From the NCBI GenBank assembly GCA_017451145.1, contig JAFSSG010000027.1, positions 1 through 30,675 of the forward strand: a DNA stretch of 30,675 nt, written 5' to 3'. The notes below the pieces were generated by a model, which worked only from the letters and a program-made list of their open reading frames with translations, did not search any database and was not told the origin of the DNA. Shown piece after piece: positions 1 through 8,994 of the stretch. The DNA comes from Clostridia bacterium. GTDB taxonomy: Bacteria > Bacillota_A > Clostridia > UBA1381. The translations under genes were made by a program, and so were the position numbers. The stretch's first letter is position 1. Each line of letters opens with the position of its first letter.

Positions 1-1096
1 GCTCAGCCATGTCGAGCATGAGCTGATAAATCTTTTCGAGCGCGTTCGTCTTTGCGATCTTTTTGAGGTTCCTGCTCATATGGTCGCGGCGCGCCTCGTC
101 GCCTATGAGTGACTTCAGCTTTTTAAACAGCATATCGGACGTTAGCTCCGCCTCGGTGATGACCTCCGCACCGCCCGCCTTCTCTATCGCGCGGGCATTC
201 TGCTCCTGATGGTTTCGCACCACGTTCGGTGACGGTATTAAAATCGACGGTTTTTTAAGTGCCGCAATTTCAGAAACGGTTATCGCCCCTGCTCTTGAAA
301 TCACAATATCCGCAGCCGCCATCGCCTCGCTCATATTGTTGATATATGGGACTATCTTTACTCCATCAGGGATTTTTATATCCTCATTTTTAATCCTTTC
401 GGTAATTTCCGCATAGTTTCTGTCCCCCGTACCGAAAAGAATGTCCATCTCACCGTCTTGAATCTTTCCGAACATTTCAAGCATTGTTTCATTTATCCTA
501 CCTGCACCCAAACTGCCGCCAAAAACGAGAATAAACGGTTTTTCGGAAAGTCCCATACCCTCCCTTGCCGTATCCTTTTCCGCCTTTAAAATCTCAGGTC
601 TTACGGGATTTCCCGTAACTACGCACTTTTTCTTATCTTTAAGATGCTCTATGGTTTCCGAAAAGCTGACAGCAATGTAATCTGCATATCTTTGTGAGCC
701 CTTTACCGTCAGTCCCGGATAAACATTTTGTTCATGGATAATTGACGGGATCCCGAGCTTTTTTGCCGCAAGAATAACAGGCCCCGAAACATATCCGCCT
801 GTGCAAATAACCCAATCGGGCTTAAAGTCACGCAGGATTTTTACGGCGTCACGTCTTGCCTTTTGAAGTTTTATTATGACCGATATGTTTTTGAGCATAT
901 TTTTCCGGTTGAATCCGGAAACATCAATATATTTTATGCTATATCCCGACGCGGGAACGAGTTTTCTTTCGAGTCCGCGTTCCGTACCGACAAAAAGTGC
1001 CTCAAAGTCCTTTTCCTGTTCTTTTATATAGTTCGCAACAGAAATCGCAGGGTTTATATGTCCTGCCGTTCCGCCACCTGCAAAAAGAATTTTCAT
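1..1096 (-). CDS. murG: MurG, lipid II synthase (GlcNAc transferase), 3' end cut by window edge
   Basis: MurG transfers GlcNAc from UDP-GlcNAc to lipid I on the inner face of the membrane, making lipid II. The translation from the ATG at 1096 begins MKILFAGGGTAGHINPA, with the family's glycine-rich first loop (residues 7-14). It also has HEQN near residue 125 and GGSLGA near residue 195, a hallmark of this GT28 family. About 365 residues are visible with no stop before position 1, so at most a few C-terminal residues are missing (family length is roughly 355-370). The ribosome site AAGGAGCGG lies 5 bases before the ATG and overlaps the ftsW stop codon, which suggests translational coupling. 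It is the last visible gene of the dcw operon. Confidence 0.96.
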   Translation of the reverse strand, partial: MKILFAGGGTAGHINPAISVANYIKEQEKDFEALFVGTERGLERKLVPASGYSIKYIDVSGFNRKNMLKNISVIIKLQKARRDAVKILRDFKPDWVICTGGYVSGPVILAAKKLGIPSIIHEQNVYPGLTVKGSQRYADYIAVSFSETIEHLKDKKKCVVTGNPVRPEILKAEKDTAREGMGLSEKPFILVFGGSLGAGRINETMLEMFGKIQDGEMDILFGTGDRNYAEITERIKNEDIKIPDGVKIVPYINNMSEAMAAADIVISRAGAITVSEIAALKKPSILIPSPNVVRNHQEQNARAIEKAGGAEVITEAELTSDMLFKKLKSLIGDEARRDHMSRNLKKIAKTNALEKIYQLMLDMAE

Positions 1097-1107
1097 AAAA
1101 CCGCTCC

Positions 1108-2328
1108 TTAAAGCTTATTCCTTGATTGCCGTGATATGTTAAGCACCACGCCCATTTCCATCAAAAGCATCATAAGTGCCGTTCCGCCGTAGCTAAAAAA
1201 CGGAAGCGTTACGCCCGTATTCGGTACGGTTGATGTTACAACGGCAACATTTAAAATCGTCTGAATTGCTATCTGCGACATTATTCCCATTGCAAGAAGC
1301 ATACCGAATGAGTCGGGTGCTTCATTCGCTATCTTCATACCCCGTATTATCAGCAGGGCAAAAAGAACTACAATAAATGTCGCTCCCACAAAACCCAGCT
1401 CCTCGCTCACAATAGCGAAAATAAAATCGTTATAAGGCTCCGGCAAATAGGAATATTTTTGCATACTGTCGCCCAAGCCTCTGCCGAAAAGTCCTCCCGA
1501 GCCTATGGCATAAAGGGACTGAATTATCTGATATCCCTTGCCTTGCGGATCGTCAAACGGATGAAAACAGCTTATAATTCTTGCCGCACGTGACGGAATA
1601 AGCATTGCAAGACCACCGGCTGCAGCCAAAAGTCCTACTATGCCCGTCAAGATATATTTCATATTCGCTCCGCCGACAATCAAAAGGCAAACTGCAATTC
1701 CGCCTATAACTATCGTACCGCTTAAATGCGTTTCAAGCAAAATCGGAATAGCTACTATAACTATCCAGATCCCGTATTTTACAAGTCCTTCAAGCGTCCT
1801 TATATTGTAGCGTTTGTCGGAAATAGACGATGCAAAAAACAGTGCCATCAAAAATTTAACAAGCTCTGTCGGTTGGAAATCTGTTATGCCCAAGTTGATC
1901 CAACGCCGTGAGCCGTTTCGTGCCACGCCTATTCCGGGGATAAGAACCAGAATCAAAAGTATGATTCCCACCAGAATGCCTACATTGGCATATTTTTTAT
2001 ACTTATGATAATCCACAAGCGACACAATATACATGAGTATAAATCCCATAACCGCAAACACGAATTGCCTTATAAAAAAGTAATAGCTTTTGCCGAATTT
2101 TATGTTTGCGGTAGGCGTCGATGCAGAAAGAAGCATTATAAGTCCTATTATAGTCAAAACCGCCGTAAGCAATAAAAAAGTATAGTCAAATTCGCCTATT
2201 TCCTTTGACTTTGCATTAACGGCAGAAACAATACCATTTTTCGATTTTTTTATTTTCTTTTTTAAATTCCCCGCCCTTTTTTTAGACTTTTTGGGCGGTT
2301 CTTTTGGGCGAATAGCCTTTACTGCCAC
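1108..2328 (-). CDS. ftsW: FtsW/SpoVE, SEDS-family peptidoglycan glycosyltransferase
   Basis: This SEDS-family polytopic membrane protein polymerises lipid II at the septum together with a class B PBP. I chose the GTG at 2328 because GGGAGG sits 6-7 bases upstream. A longer frame to 2391 would overlap mraY and lacks such a site. The 406-residue product starts with a lysine-rich cytoplasmic tail of about 45 residues and then has about ten hydrophobic segments. SEDS motifs are present: NGSRRW near 139, LPEPYNDFIFAIVSEELG at 295-312 with the probable catalytic Asp301, and PFFSYGGT at 376-383. It follows mraY by 14 bp with no murD between. FtsW and the sporulation paralogue SpoVE cannot be told apart by sequence alone; operon position favours FtsW, or a protein serving both roles. 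Confidence 0.93.
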   Translation of the reverse strand: MAVKAIRPKEPPKKSKKRAGNLKKKIKKSKNGIVSAVNAKSKEIGEFDYTFLLLTAVLTIIGLIMLLSASTPTANIKFGKSYYFFIRQFVFAVMGFILMYIVSLVDYHKYKKYANVGILVGIILLILVLIPGIGVARNGSRRWINLGITDFQPTELVKFLMALFFASSISDKRYNIRTLEGLVKYGIWIVIVAIPILLETHLSGTIVIGGIAVCLLIVGGANMKYILTGIVGLLAAAGGLAMLIPSRAARIISCFHPFDDPQGKGYQIIQSLYAIGSGGLFGRGLGDSMQKYSYLPEPYNDFIFAIVSEELGFVGATFIVVLFALLIIRGMKIANEAPDSFGMLLAMGIMSQIAIQTILNVAVVTSTVPNTGVTLPFFSYGGTALMMLLMEMGVVLNISRQSRNKL

Positions 2329-2342
2329 TTTCTTCCTCCCTT

Positions 2343-3365
2343 CTACAAACCTCTGACATACGGCATAACGGCAAATATTCCAAATATGCAAAGCAATACC
2401 GTAACCGCTGTAAATACGCCGACTATTTTATTCTCTTTCCAACCGCACATTTCAAAATGATGATGTATCGGTGTCATTTTGAAAACTCTTTTCCCTGTAA
2501 GTTTAAAGCTCGTAACCTGAATAATTACCGAAAGAGTTTCGAAAAGATATACAAAGCCCACAATAATCAGTATCAGGGGCATTCTAAGCCCCACTGCAAG
2601 TACCGAAATACTGCCCCCTAAAAACAGTGAGCCGGTATCGCCCATAAATACTTTTGCAGGATGTTTATTGAATATCAAAAATCCCAAGCTGCCTCCTAAA
2701 ACCGCCAAAGAAAACCACATGGACTGCATATCGGAAACCAAAACCGAAACAATTACGAAAAATACTAAAACTGCCGAGGTTATGCTCGTTGCAAGACCGT
2801 CTATGCCGTCTGTTAAGTTGACGGCGTTTACTGTGCCTGTTACAACAAACATTATCAAAATCACATAAAATATCTGATTTATGACAAGCGGTTTTTCCAT
2901 GAACGGAATAACAATATGGTTATCCAGATTTCCCGTTCTTCCAAGCACAACTACATATATCACGGCAAGGATTGTCTGCAAAACAAATTTTTGCCTTGCC
3001 GTAAGCCCTAAATTCCGTTTTTTTACAACCTTTATATAATCGTCGGTAAAACCGATAAGCCCGAAACCCAAAGATATCAAAATCATCATGGAAAGTCGCA
3101 GGTCAAAACGGGTAAATAACGATATCATTCCCGCTATAAACACGCCCAAAATAAACGCAAGTCCGCCCATAGTCGGCGTACCCTCTTTGCTTTTATGCCA
3201 GATTGGTCCGATTTCCAAAATTTCCTGTCCGAATTTGAGCTTTTTTAAGTATGGTATCAAAATCGGCATGATCAGCACCGTAACGGCAAAGGAAAGTAAA
3301 AACGGCATTATCCCGATCCAGATATTTCCTGTCATAGCCTCAGCCTTTTCAATCAAAAAGTTCAT
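2343..3365 (-). CDS. mraY: MraY, phospho-MurNAc-pentapeptide translocase
   Basis: This integral membrane enzyme moves phospho-MurNAc-pentapeptide from UDP to undecaprenyl phosphate, giving lipid I. The product has 340 residues, normal for the family, and about ten membrane segments. Diagnostic motifs are all present: the Asp pair in FTDDY (108-109), NLTDGIDG (183-190), MGDTGSL (241-247) and the HHHFE loop (301-305). The ATG at 3365 lies 3 bases after the murF stop. A GGAGG in the last murF codons lies about 11 bases upstream, a little far, so translation is probably coupled to murF. ftsW follows 14 bp downstream. Confidence 0.97.
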   Translation of the reverse strand: MNFLIEKAEAMTGNIWIGIMPFLLSFAVTVLIMPILIPYLKKLKFGQEILEIGPIWHKSKEGTPTMGGLAFILGVFIAGMISLFTRFDLRLSMMILISLGFGLIGFTDDYIKVVKKRNLGLTARQKFVLQTILAVIYVVVLGRTGNLDNHIVIPFMEKPLVINQIFYVILIMFVVTGTVNAVNLTDGIDGLATSITSAVLVFFVIVSVLVSDMQSMWFSLAVLGGSLGFLIFNKHPAKVFMGDTGSLFLGGSISVLAVGLRMPLILIIVGFVYLFETLSVIIQVTSFKLTGKRVFKMTPIHHHFEMCGWKENKIVGVFTAVTVLLCIFGIFAVMPYVRGL

Positions 3366-3368
3366 TTG

Positions 3369-4727
3369 TTACCTATCCTCCAAAGCCTTTACAATTCTTT
3401 CAAAACGCATACCCCTTGATGCTTTTACCAAAATTGCGTCATTTTCCAATTCCTCATTGTCCAAAAAGGATATCGCCTCTTCAACCGTTTCAAAGCTCAG
3501 AATATCGGTAAATCCTTTCTCCTTTGCCCCGTTTGCAATGTATTTTGCTATATTGCCAACGGTGATTAAACAGTCGATTTTCGGCAGATTTTCACCTATT
3601 TTATAAAGCTCGGTTTCAGCAAACTCGCCCATTTCCAAAACGTCGCCCAAAACTGCGATTTTTCTTTTTGCATTTGTGTCGGAAAGCACGGAAAGTGCCG
3701 CTTTTATGGAATCGGGTGCGGAATTATAGCAGTCGTCGATAACGGTAATATCCCCGAAATGCTTTACCTCCATACGCATACCCGTAAGCTGAAACTCTCT
3801 TATTCCCTCTAAGATATCCTCTTCCTTTATGCCCATAATTTTTCCGACAGCGATTGCCGCAAGTGCGTTATAAACATTATGCATTCCTGCGACCTTTACC
3901 TCTGCCATATAGTTTTTACCGTCAATCATAACGTCAAACTTGCTGCCGTTTATGCCCAAATTCTGTATATTTTCCGCAACATAGTCGCAGTTTTTATTTT
4001 CGATTCCGTAGGTCACGGTTTTGATACCCTTATGTGCCTGTTTTAAAAATTTATCATCACCGTTTACTATTAAAATGCCGTTTTCATCGAAAAAGTCGCA
4101 AATCTGCATTTTTGAACGGCAGATATTCTCCTGTGAGCCGAGATTTTCAATGTGCGACATTCCGATATTTGTTATTACCGCAATATTCGGTTTCGCGATT
4201 GAGGCAAGATAATGTATTTCCCCAAAATGCGACATCCCCATTTCCAATACCAATGCCTCATGCTTATGCTCCAACCTGAAAACAGTCAGCGGAAGTCCTA
4301 AATCGTTATTGAAGTTTCCCTGCGTTTTCACGGTATTATATTTCATTGTAAGAACTGAGGAAATCATATCCTTTGTCGTCGTTTTTCCAACGCTCCCCGT
4401 GATTGCAACGGTAGGAAGGTTATACTTTTCCTTATAAAACCTTGCAATATCGCCAAGTGCAGTTCTTGTATCCTTGACCTTTATTATATTTTTTCCGTCC
4501 CTTTTAGGAATATCACGGTGCGTGATTATTGCGTCGGCACCGTTTTCAAAGGCGTTGCCGATATAATCGTGACCGTCGTTATTTTCGCCGGATATCGCAA
4601 CAAAAAGCATATTTTTCCCTGCTGTTCTTGAATCGATAGTTATTCCGGAAATAACAAAGTCCGATTCTCCGCATATCAGTTCTCCGCCTGTTGCTTTGAC
4701 TATGTCCGCTACATCTAATCTCTGCAT
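3369..4727 (-). CDS. murF: MurF, UDP-MurNAc-tripeptide--D-Ala-D-Ala ligase
   Basis: This cytoplasmic ATP-dependent Mur ligase adds the D-Ala-D-Ala dipeptide to UDP-MurNAc-tripeptide. The product has 452 residues, as expected. The N-terminal Mur ligase catalytic domain carries the substrate motif IDSRTAGKN near 31-39. The central domain has the P-loop GSVGKTTTK at 111-119, followed by GNFNNDLGLPLT and EMGMSHFGEI, which are typical of MurF rather than MurE. The C-terminal domain contains DDCYNSAPDS. The ATG at 4727 is one base from the murE stop, with GGAG about 7 bases upstream, so the two ligases are tightly coupled. Confidence 0.97.
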   Translation of the reverse strand: MQRLDVADIVKATGGELICGESDFVISGITIDSRTAGKNMLFVAISGENNDGHDYIGNAFENGADAIITHRDIPKRDGKNIIKVKDTRTALGDIARFYKEKYNLPTVAITGSVGKTTTKDMISSVLTMKYNTVKTQGNFNNDLGLPLTVFRLEHKHEALVLEMGMSHFGEIHYLASIAKPNIAVITNIGMSHIENLGSQENICRSKMQICDFFDENGILIVNGDDKFLKQAHKGIKTVTYGIENKNCDYVAENIQNLGINGSKFDVMIDGKNYMAEVKVAGMHNVYNALAAIAVGKIMGIKEEDILEGIREFQLTGMRMEVKHFGDITVIDDCYNSAPDSIKAALSVLSDTNAKRKIAVLGDVLEMGEFAETELYKIGENLPKIDCLITVGNIAKYIANGAKEKGFTDILSFETVEEAISFLDNEELENDAILVKASRGMRFERIVKALEDR

Positions 4728-4728
4728 T

Positions 4729-6150
4729 TTACTTCTCCAAAAATTCCTTTACTATTTCACGTTCGTCAAAATGTATTTTTTCTGTTCCTAAAATCTGATA
4801 TGTTTCCTGCCCCTTTCCTGCCAAAAGCACAATGTCGTCCTTTTTAGCTATCGAAAGTGCATAGCCTATCGCCTGACGGCGATCCTCAATCACCTCATAT
4901 TCGCCCTCTTTTATGCCGCCCAAGATGTCCTCTATAATCTTTTTCGGATTTTCCGTTCTCGGATTGTCCGAAGTAATTATGGCAATATCCGAAAGCTTAG
5001 TACCTATATCGCCCATAATGGGGCGTTTTGTCGCGTCTCTGTCACCGCCGCAGCCGAAGACTGCAATAAGACGTCCCTTTTTATATGAATTTATTGCATT
5101 TAACACATTTTCCAGCCCGTCAGGCGTATGTGCATAGTCGATAATAACGGCGTAATCGGTAGCTGTCGGAACAAGCTCCAACCGCCCTTTTACACCTTCT
5201 GCCAGTTTTAATCCTCCGACCGCATCGGACAGACTTATGCCAAGTCCAACTGCCGCACCTATCGCACAAAGTGCATTATAAACGCTGAACATACCCGATA
5301 TTCCAAGCTCTGCTCTTTCGGTTTCGCCCTTATAATTTACCTTGAACTTAACGCCTTTTTCATTGATTTCTATATCTTCTGCGACAATATCGGCATCTTT
5401 TGTGCCGACTGCGATTCTTTCGCAGGAAGCGGATTTTACAAGCCTTCTTCCGTATTCGTCATCGCCGTTTATTACGCCAACCTTGCAAATATCAAAGAGT
5501 TTTGCCTTTGCAAGAAAATAGTTTTCCATAGTTTTATGATAATCGAGATGGTCACGCGTCAAATTAGTGAAAACGCCCACTTCATAGAAAAGTCCGTAAA
5601 CACGGTGCAAATCGAGTGCGTGTGAGCTTACCTCCATAACGGCGTATTCCGCACCCATATCAAGCATCTTTGCAAAAATTTTATGAAGCTCCAAAGAATT
5701 TGGGGTAGTCGGCGTTGATGATTTTATTCCTACGGCGTCACTTCCCACCAAAATCTCGTTTGTGCCGATTATTCCAACCCTTTTTCCCGTATTTTCAAGG
5801 ATTTTTTTCACAAGATAGCTGACCGTTGTTTTTCCGTTTGTACCGGTTATGCCCACAAGCTTCAGTTTCTTCTCGGGATTTCCGTAAAACTTTGAGGCAA
5901 TTTTTGCCATTTCGATTTTAGTATTTTCGCAAATGATGACAGGAACAGAGCAGGATATCTCCTTTTCTGCAACTATTGCAACAGCACCGTTTTGTTCGGC
6001 ACTTTTGGCAAATTTATGCCCGTCGGTATTTTGCCCGTCAATGCAAATAAAGAGAGTGCCGCATTTAGCCTCTCTTGAATCTATTGTAATGTCCTTGATT
6101 TCTACATCGTCCCATATCCACTTTTCGCCGAAAAGCTCACTTGCAAACAT
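4729..6150 (-). CDS. murE: MurE, UDP-MurNAc-L-Ala-D-Glu--meso-DAP ligase
   Basis: MurE adds the third amino acid of the peptidoglycan stem. I place the start at the ATG at 6150 (473 residues), because AAAGGA lies 8 bases upstream. An ATG 21 bases earlier is possible but has no clear ribosome site. The ATP-binding P-loop GTNGKTT is at 103-109, and STPTTPNS and the EVSSHAL segment are present. The specificity motif DNPR is at 395-398. In characterised enzymes the Arg of this motif contacts the carboxylate of meso-diaminopimelate, so the wall is inferred to be meso-DAP type rather than L-lysine. The gene lies 68 bp after the PBP gene, with a hairpin in the gap, and is followed directly by murF. 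Confidence 0.96.
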   Translation of the reverse strand: MFASELFGEKWIWDDVEIKDITIDSREAKCGTLFICIDGQNTDGHKFAKSAEQNGAVAIVAEKEISCSVPVIICENTKIEMAKIASKFYGNPEKKLKLVGITGTNGKTTVSYLVKKILENTGKRVGIIGTNEILVGSDAVGIKSSTPTTPNSLELHKIFAKMLDMGAEYAVMEVSSHALDLHRVYGLFYEVGVFTNLTRDHLDYHKTMENYFLAKAKLFDICKVGVINGDDEYGRRLVKSASCERIAVGTKDADIVAEDIEINEKGVKFKVNYKGETERAELGISGMFSVYNALCAIGAAVGLGISLSDAVGGLKLAEGVKGRLELVPTATDYAVIIDYAHTPDGLENVLNAINSYKKGRLIAVFGCGGDRDATKRPIMGDIGTKLSDIAIITSDNPRTENPKKIIEDILGGIKEGEYEVIEDRRQAIGYALSIAKKDDIVLLAGKGQETYQILGTEKIHFDEREIVKEFLEK

Positions 6151-6177
6151 ATTAAAAGTCCTTTCATACATCGAAAT

Positions 6178-6206
6178 AAGGTCAGGAAGACAGTCCGCTG
6201 ACCTTT
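6178..6206 (-). promoter_or_regulatory. Hairpin between PBP gene and murE (weak terminator or mRNA processing site)
   Basis: In the operon transcript, AAGGUCAG and CUGACCUU form a perfect 8-bp stem around a 12-base loop. The stem begins about 13 bases after the PBP stop codon. It is followed by UUAUUU, a short U-rich tail weaker than a standard intrinsic terminator. It separates the mraZ-rsmH-ftsL-pbp part from the mur part of the operon. The stem is seen in the sequence; any effect on read-through or RNA cleavage is inferred. Confidence 0.5.
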
Positions 6207-6218
6207 AAAATACTATTT

Positions 6219-8477
6219 TTAATCGGAAGAGCTGTGCCTGAACTCAACGCTTACAACGGTTGCAGGTTCAACCAAAGTCCCTGCCGCTATGCTCTGCCTG
6301 AATGCGTATGCACCTTCCGTATCCGAAAGCCCCGCTCCGCCTACTTCAAAGTTAAGACCGATATCGGAAAGCCGTTTTTTCGCCTGTTCGGGCGTCAGAC
6401 CTTCAAGGTTTGGCACAGTGATTTTCTTGTTTTCGTCACGCTCTTGCGTATATATGATTACCGTCGAATTTTCCGCTATACTAACGCCCGGTTTTGGGAG
6501 TTGATCCAAAACGACTTCGCCGTTTCCCGAAACCTTTATGTTAAGACCTTTTGCAGCCACTATTTCCTTTGCCGAGGTTACCGATTGTTCGCGGACATCG
6601 GGAACGCTTACAGAAATGCTCTGTGCCTCCGCCTCAGTGTAGCGTCTGTCAATGCCCATATATTCAAGCGTTTCTTCAATGATAGAGCCTACGAGCGGTG
6701 CGGCGATTGTTCCGCCGTACTTATTTGCGACCTGCGGTTCATCAAGCATAACAAGACATATTATCTGCGGATCATCGGCGGGAGCAAAGCCAATAAATGA
6801 AGCTATACGCTTTCCGTTATTTCTTCCTTTTTCGGACGTTCCCGTTTTACCGCCTATGCGGTAGCCTTTTATGTACGCATTTTTACCCGTTCCGTTAGGA
6901 TCGGCAACCACACGTTCCAAAATATTACGCATAGTTGCGGAGGTTTGTTCGGAAATAACCTTGTTCACCACTTGCGGATAAAAGGTTTTAACTATTCCAC
7001 CCGCATTTCTTATTTCCTTTACTATCTGCGGACGCATCAGGTTTCCACCGTTTATTACGGCTGAAACAGCGGTTATAAGCTGAATCGGCGTTATACTGAA
7101 GCCCTGACCGAATGAGCTTGTCGCAATGTCTGTTTCCGACATTCTGTTTTTGTAGTAAACGCTTCCCGATTCACCGATAAGCTCAAGCCCTGTTTTTTGC
7201 GTCAGTCCGAACGCCTTAAAATATTCCTGGAATTTTTCGCTGCCGATTCTCAGTCCCAGTTCCATAAACACCACATTACAAGAATTTATAACACCTCTTG
7301 CAAAGTCCTCCGCACCGTGTCCGGCAACCTTATGGCATTTTATGGTACGGTCTGCAACCTGTTTTGAGCCGCCACAGTAGAATTGTGAGTTAAGGTCTGC
7401 CGCACCTTCCTCTAAGGCTATTGCAGCCGTCAAAATTTTAAAGGTCGAGCCGGGCTCATATGTATCGGAAATCGCTTTATTACGCCACATCTTGTTGCGT
7501 ATTTTTGCGACCGCCTCGTTCCTCTCCTCATCATTTTCCGATTTGGTTTTTGCTATTACATCCTCCATGCCTACCGCAAACTTTTCATATTGGGAAAGTG
7601 CAGTAGGGTCATTCAGGTCAAAATCCGGTTTTGTCGCCATTGCCAGAATTTCGCCTGTTTTCGGGTCCATTATGATTCCACAGGCACCCTCTTTTAAGAC
7701 GTTTTCTACACATGCCTGTTCCAAATATTTTTCGAGAATGGACTGTATGGTTTCATCAATGGTCAAAACCAAGTCGTCGCCCTTTTGTGCGTCTATGTCC
7801 GCCTCATATTGCTTTTCCGCAGTTGTTCCACCGGCATTTTTCGCAGAAAGAACTGTACCCGCTCTTCCTGATAAGTAATTGTCAAAAGTCATTTCTATGC
7901 CCTGCATACCGTCATTATCATACCCCGTAAAGCCTATGATATGCGACGCAAGATTGTATTGGTAATATCTCTTTGAATCCTCTTCAAAATAAACACCGGA
8001 AAAAAGCTTAGCCGTTTCCTTATCGACTGAGCTGTTCTTTAACTTCTTTATAGCGTCCGCTTCTTCTACCGTGACACGCTTTTTTATATATTGAAATTTG
8101 TTCTCTTTCGTTATTTTATCGTAAACATCATCTTCATTAAGGTCTAAAATTTCCGCAAGTTTTGAGGCTATAAGTCTTAAATCGCTTTTTCGTACATTTC
8201 CCTCGTCGTCTTTACAATCCTTTTCAATCTGCTGAGGATTGCATACGACGGTATTAACCGTTGCACTCTCTGCCAAAACATTTTGGTTTCTGTCATAAAT
8301 AGTGCCTCTACGTGCGTTTATGGCAGTTTGGTTTGTCTGTTGTTTTTCAGCGAGTTCCTTTAAATGATTGCCTCTTATAACCTGCCAATAAAAAAGACGG
8401 GATATTACTATAACGATAAGTACAAGAAAGAATGTAAAAAGCCATATCGACCTTTTACGCATTTTGCCGAAAGTCAT
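6219..8477 (-). CDS. Class B penicillin-binding protein with two PASTA domains (SpoVD/FtsI type)
   Basis: This is a transpeptidase that cross-links septal peptidoglycan, anchored by one N-terminal membrane helix (about residues 11-29). The dimerisation domain (about 50-225) is followed by the transpeptidase domain. Its active-site motifs are all intact: STFK at 344-347 (nucleophile Ser344), SCN at 399-401 and KTGT at 544-547. Two PASTA repeats follow, about 623-678 and 686-748. Length is 752 residues. The ATG at 8477 has AGGA about 10 bases upstream. It follows ftsL by 40 bp. In Bacillus this site holds pbpB and spoVD in tandem. Here there is one gene, so it could serve vegetative division, spore cortex synthesis, or both, and I leave the symbol open. 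Confidence 0.93.
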   Translation of the reverse strand: MTFGKMRKRSIWLFTFFLVLIVIVISRLFYWQVIRGNHLKELAEKQQTNQTAINARRGTIYDRNQNVLAESATVNTVVCNPQQIEKDCKDDEGNVRKSDLRLIASKLAEILDLNEDDVYDKITKENKFQYIKKRVTVEEADAIKKLKNSSVDKETAKLFSGVYFEEDSKRYYQYNLASHIIGFTGYDNDGMQGIEMTFDNYLSGRAGTVLSAKNAGGTTAEKQYEADIDAQKGDDLVLTIDETIQSILEKYLEQACVENVLKEGACGIIMDPKTGEILAMATKPDFDLNDPTALSQYEKFAVGMEDVIAKTKSENDEERNEAVAKIRNKMWRNKAISDTYEPGSTFKILTAAIALEEGAADLNSQFYCGGSKQVADRTIKCHKVAGHGAEDFARGVINSCNVVFMELGLRIGSEKFQEYFKAFGLTQKTGLELIGESGSVYYKNRMSETDIATSSFGQGFSITPIQLITAVSAVINGGNLMRPQIVKEIRNAGGIVKTFYPQVVNKVISEQTSATMRNILERVVADPNGTGKNAYIKGYRIGGKTGTSEKGRNNGKRIASFIGFAPADDPQIICLVMLDEPQVANKYGGTIAAPLVGSIIEETLEYMGIDRRYTEAEAQSISVSVPDVREQSVTSAKEIVAAKGLNIKVSGNGEVVLDQLPKPGVSIAENSTVIIYTQERDENKKITVPNLEGLTPEQAKKRLSDIGLNFEVGGAGLSDTEGAYAFRQSIAAGTLVEPATVVSVEFRHSSSD

Positions 8478-8517
8478 TTTGTACCATTCCTATCATATCA
8501 TTTAACTATATTTATTA

Positions 8518-8979
8518 TCATTTGCCCTGGAATATGCCAAAAAAGCTTTTTATTCCCTCTGCCTCGCCTACCGTAACTTCGGTAACATCATCCTGCTTTA
8601 CATTGACATAAACCGTCTGATATTTTTCGGGGCGTACCATATTAAGACGGGTTCTTGCTTCTCTTTCAATCTCTTCCCTGTCAATACTTTTGTCAAGCTC
8701 AAACGCTTTCTGACTTGAATATTCCTTTAAGCTGTTAAGCTCCTTCTGGAGCTTTGCAACATTTCTTTTGCTTTCGTATGCCGTAACATTTCTTGAAATC
8801 ATAAATCCCGCAAAAATCGCAAATATGCCAAGACAACATATTATTGTACGGCGGATTTTTGCTCTTTGGGCTTTCGCCTTAGCTTTATTTTGTCTTTGCT
8901 GTTCCTTTACTTTTTTCTCTATTTTGGCGGCATTAGCCTCAAAATCCAGATCGTAAGCAAGATTATTATTATACGGCAT
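8518..8979 (-). CDS. ftsL: FtsL-like septum protein
   Basis: This is a small bitopic membrane protein of 153 residues. A lysine- and glutamine-rich cytoplasmic tail (1-44) is followed by one membrane helix (about 45-62). A coiled-coil segment (about 63-105) comes next, then the extracytoplasmic end with the EAxxRLNMVRPE signature seen in FtsL/DivIC proteins. FtsL joins FtsB/DivIC and FtsQ/DivIB and activates the FtsW-PBP synthase. The name rests on topology, this signature and position between rsmH and the PBP gene, since FtsL sequences diverge strongly. The ATG at 8979 has GGAGAAAGG upstream, and that site adjoins the rsmH stop (TAAAAGGAG). The junction gap is 15 bp. Confidence 0.85.
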   Translation of the reverse strand: MPYNNNLAYDLDFEANAAKIEKKVKEQQRQNKAKAKAQRAKIRRTIICCLGIFAIFAGFMISRNVTAYESKRNVAKLQKELNSLKEYSSQKAFELDKSIDREEIEREARTRLNMVRPEKYQTVYVNVKQDDVTEVTVGEAEGIKSFFGIFQGK

Positions 8980-8994
8980 TTTACCTTTCTCCTT

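Noticed and set aside
863..1111. 82-codon plus-strand frame
   Set aside because: It is antisense to the N-terminal part of murG, which has the family's glycine-rich loop.
2329..2391. Longer N-terminus for FtsW, starting inside mraY
   Set aside because: The GTG at 2328 has an ideal ribosome site; the extension overlaps mraY and encodes mraY sequence in another frame.
3088..3606. 172-codon plus-strand frame
   Set aside because: It is antisense across mraY and murF, both secure, and its composition is that of a reverse-strand shadow.
6234..6800. 188-codon plus-strand frame
   Set aside because: It lies antisense to the 3' half of the PBP gene, whose active-site motifs and PASTA domains are clear.
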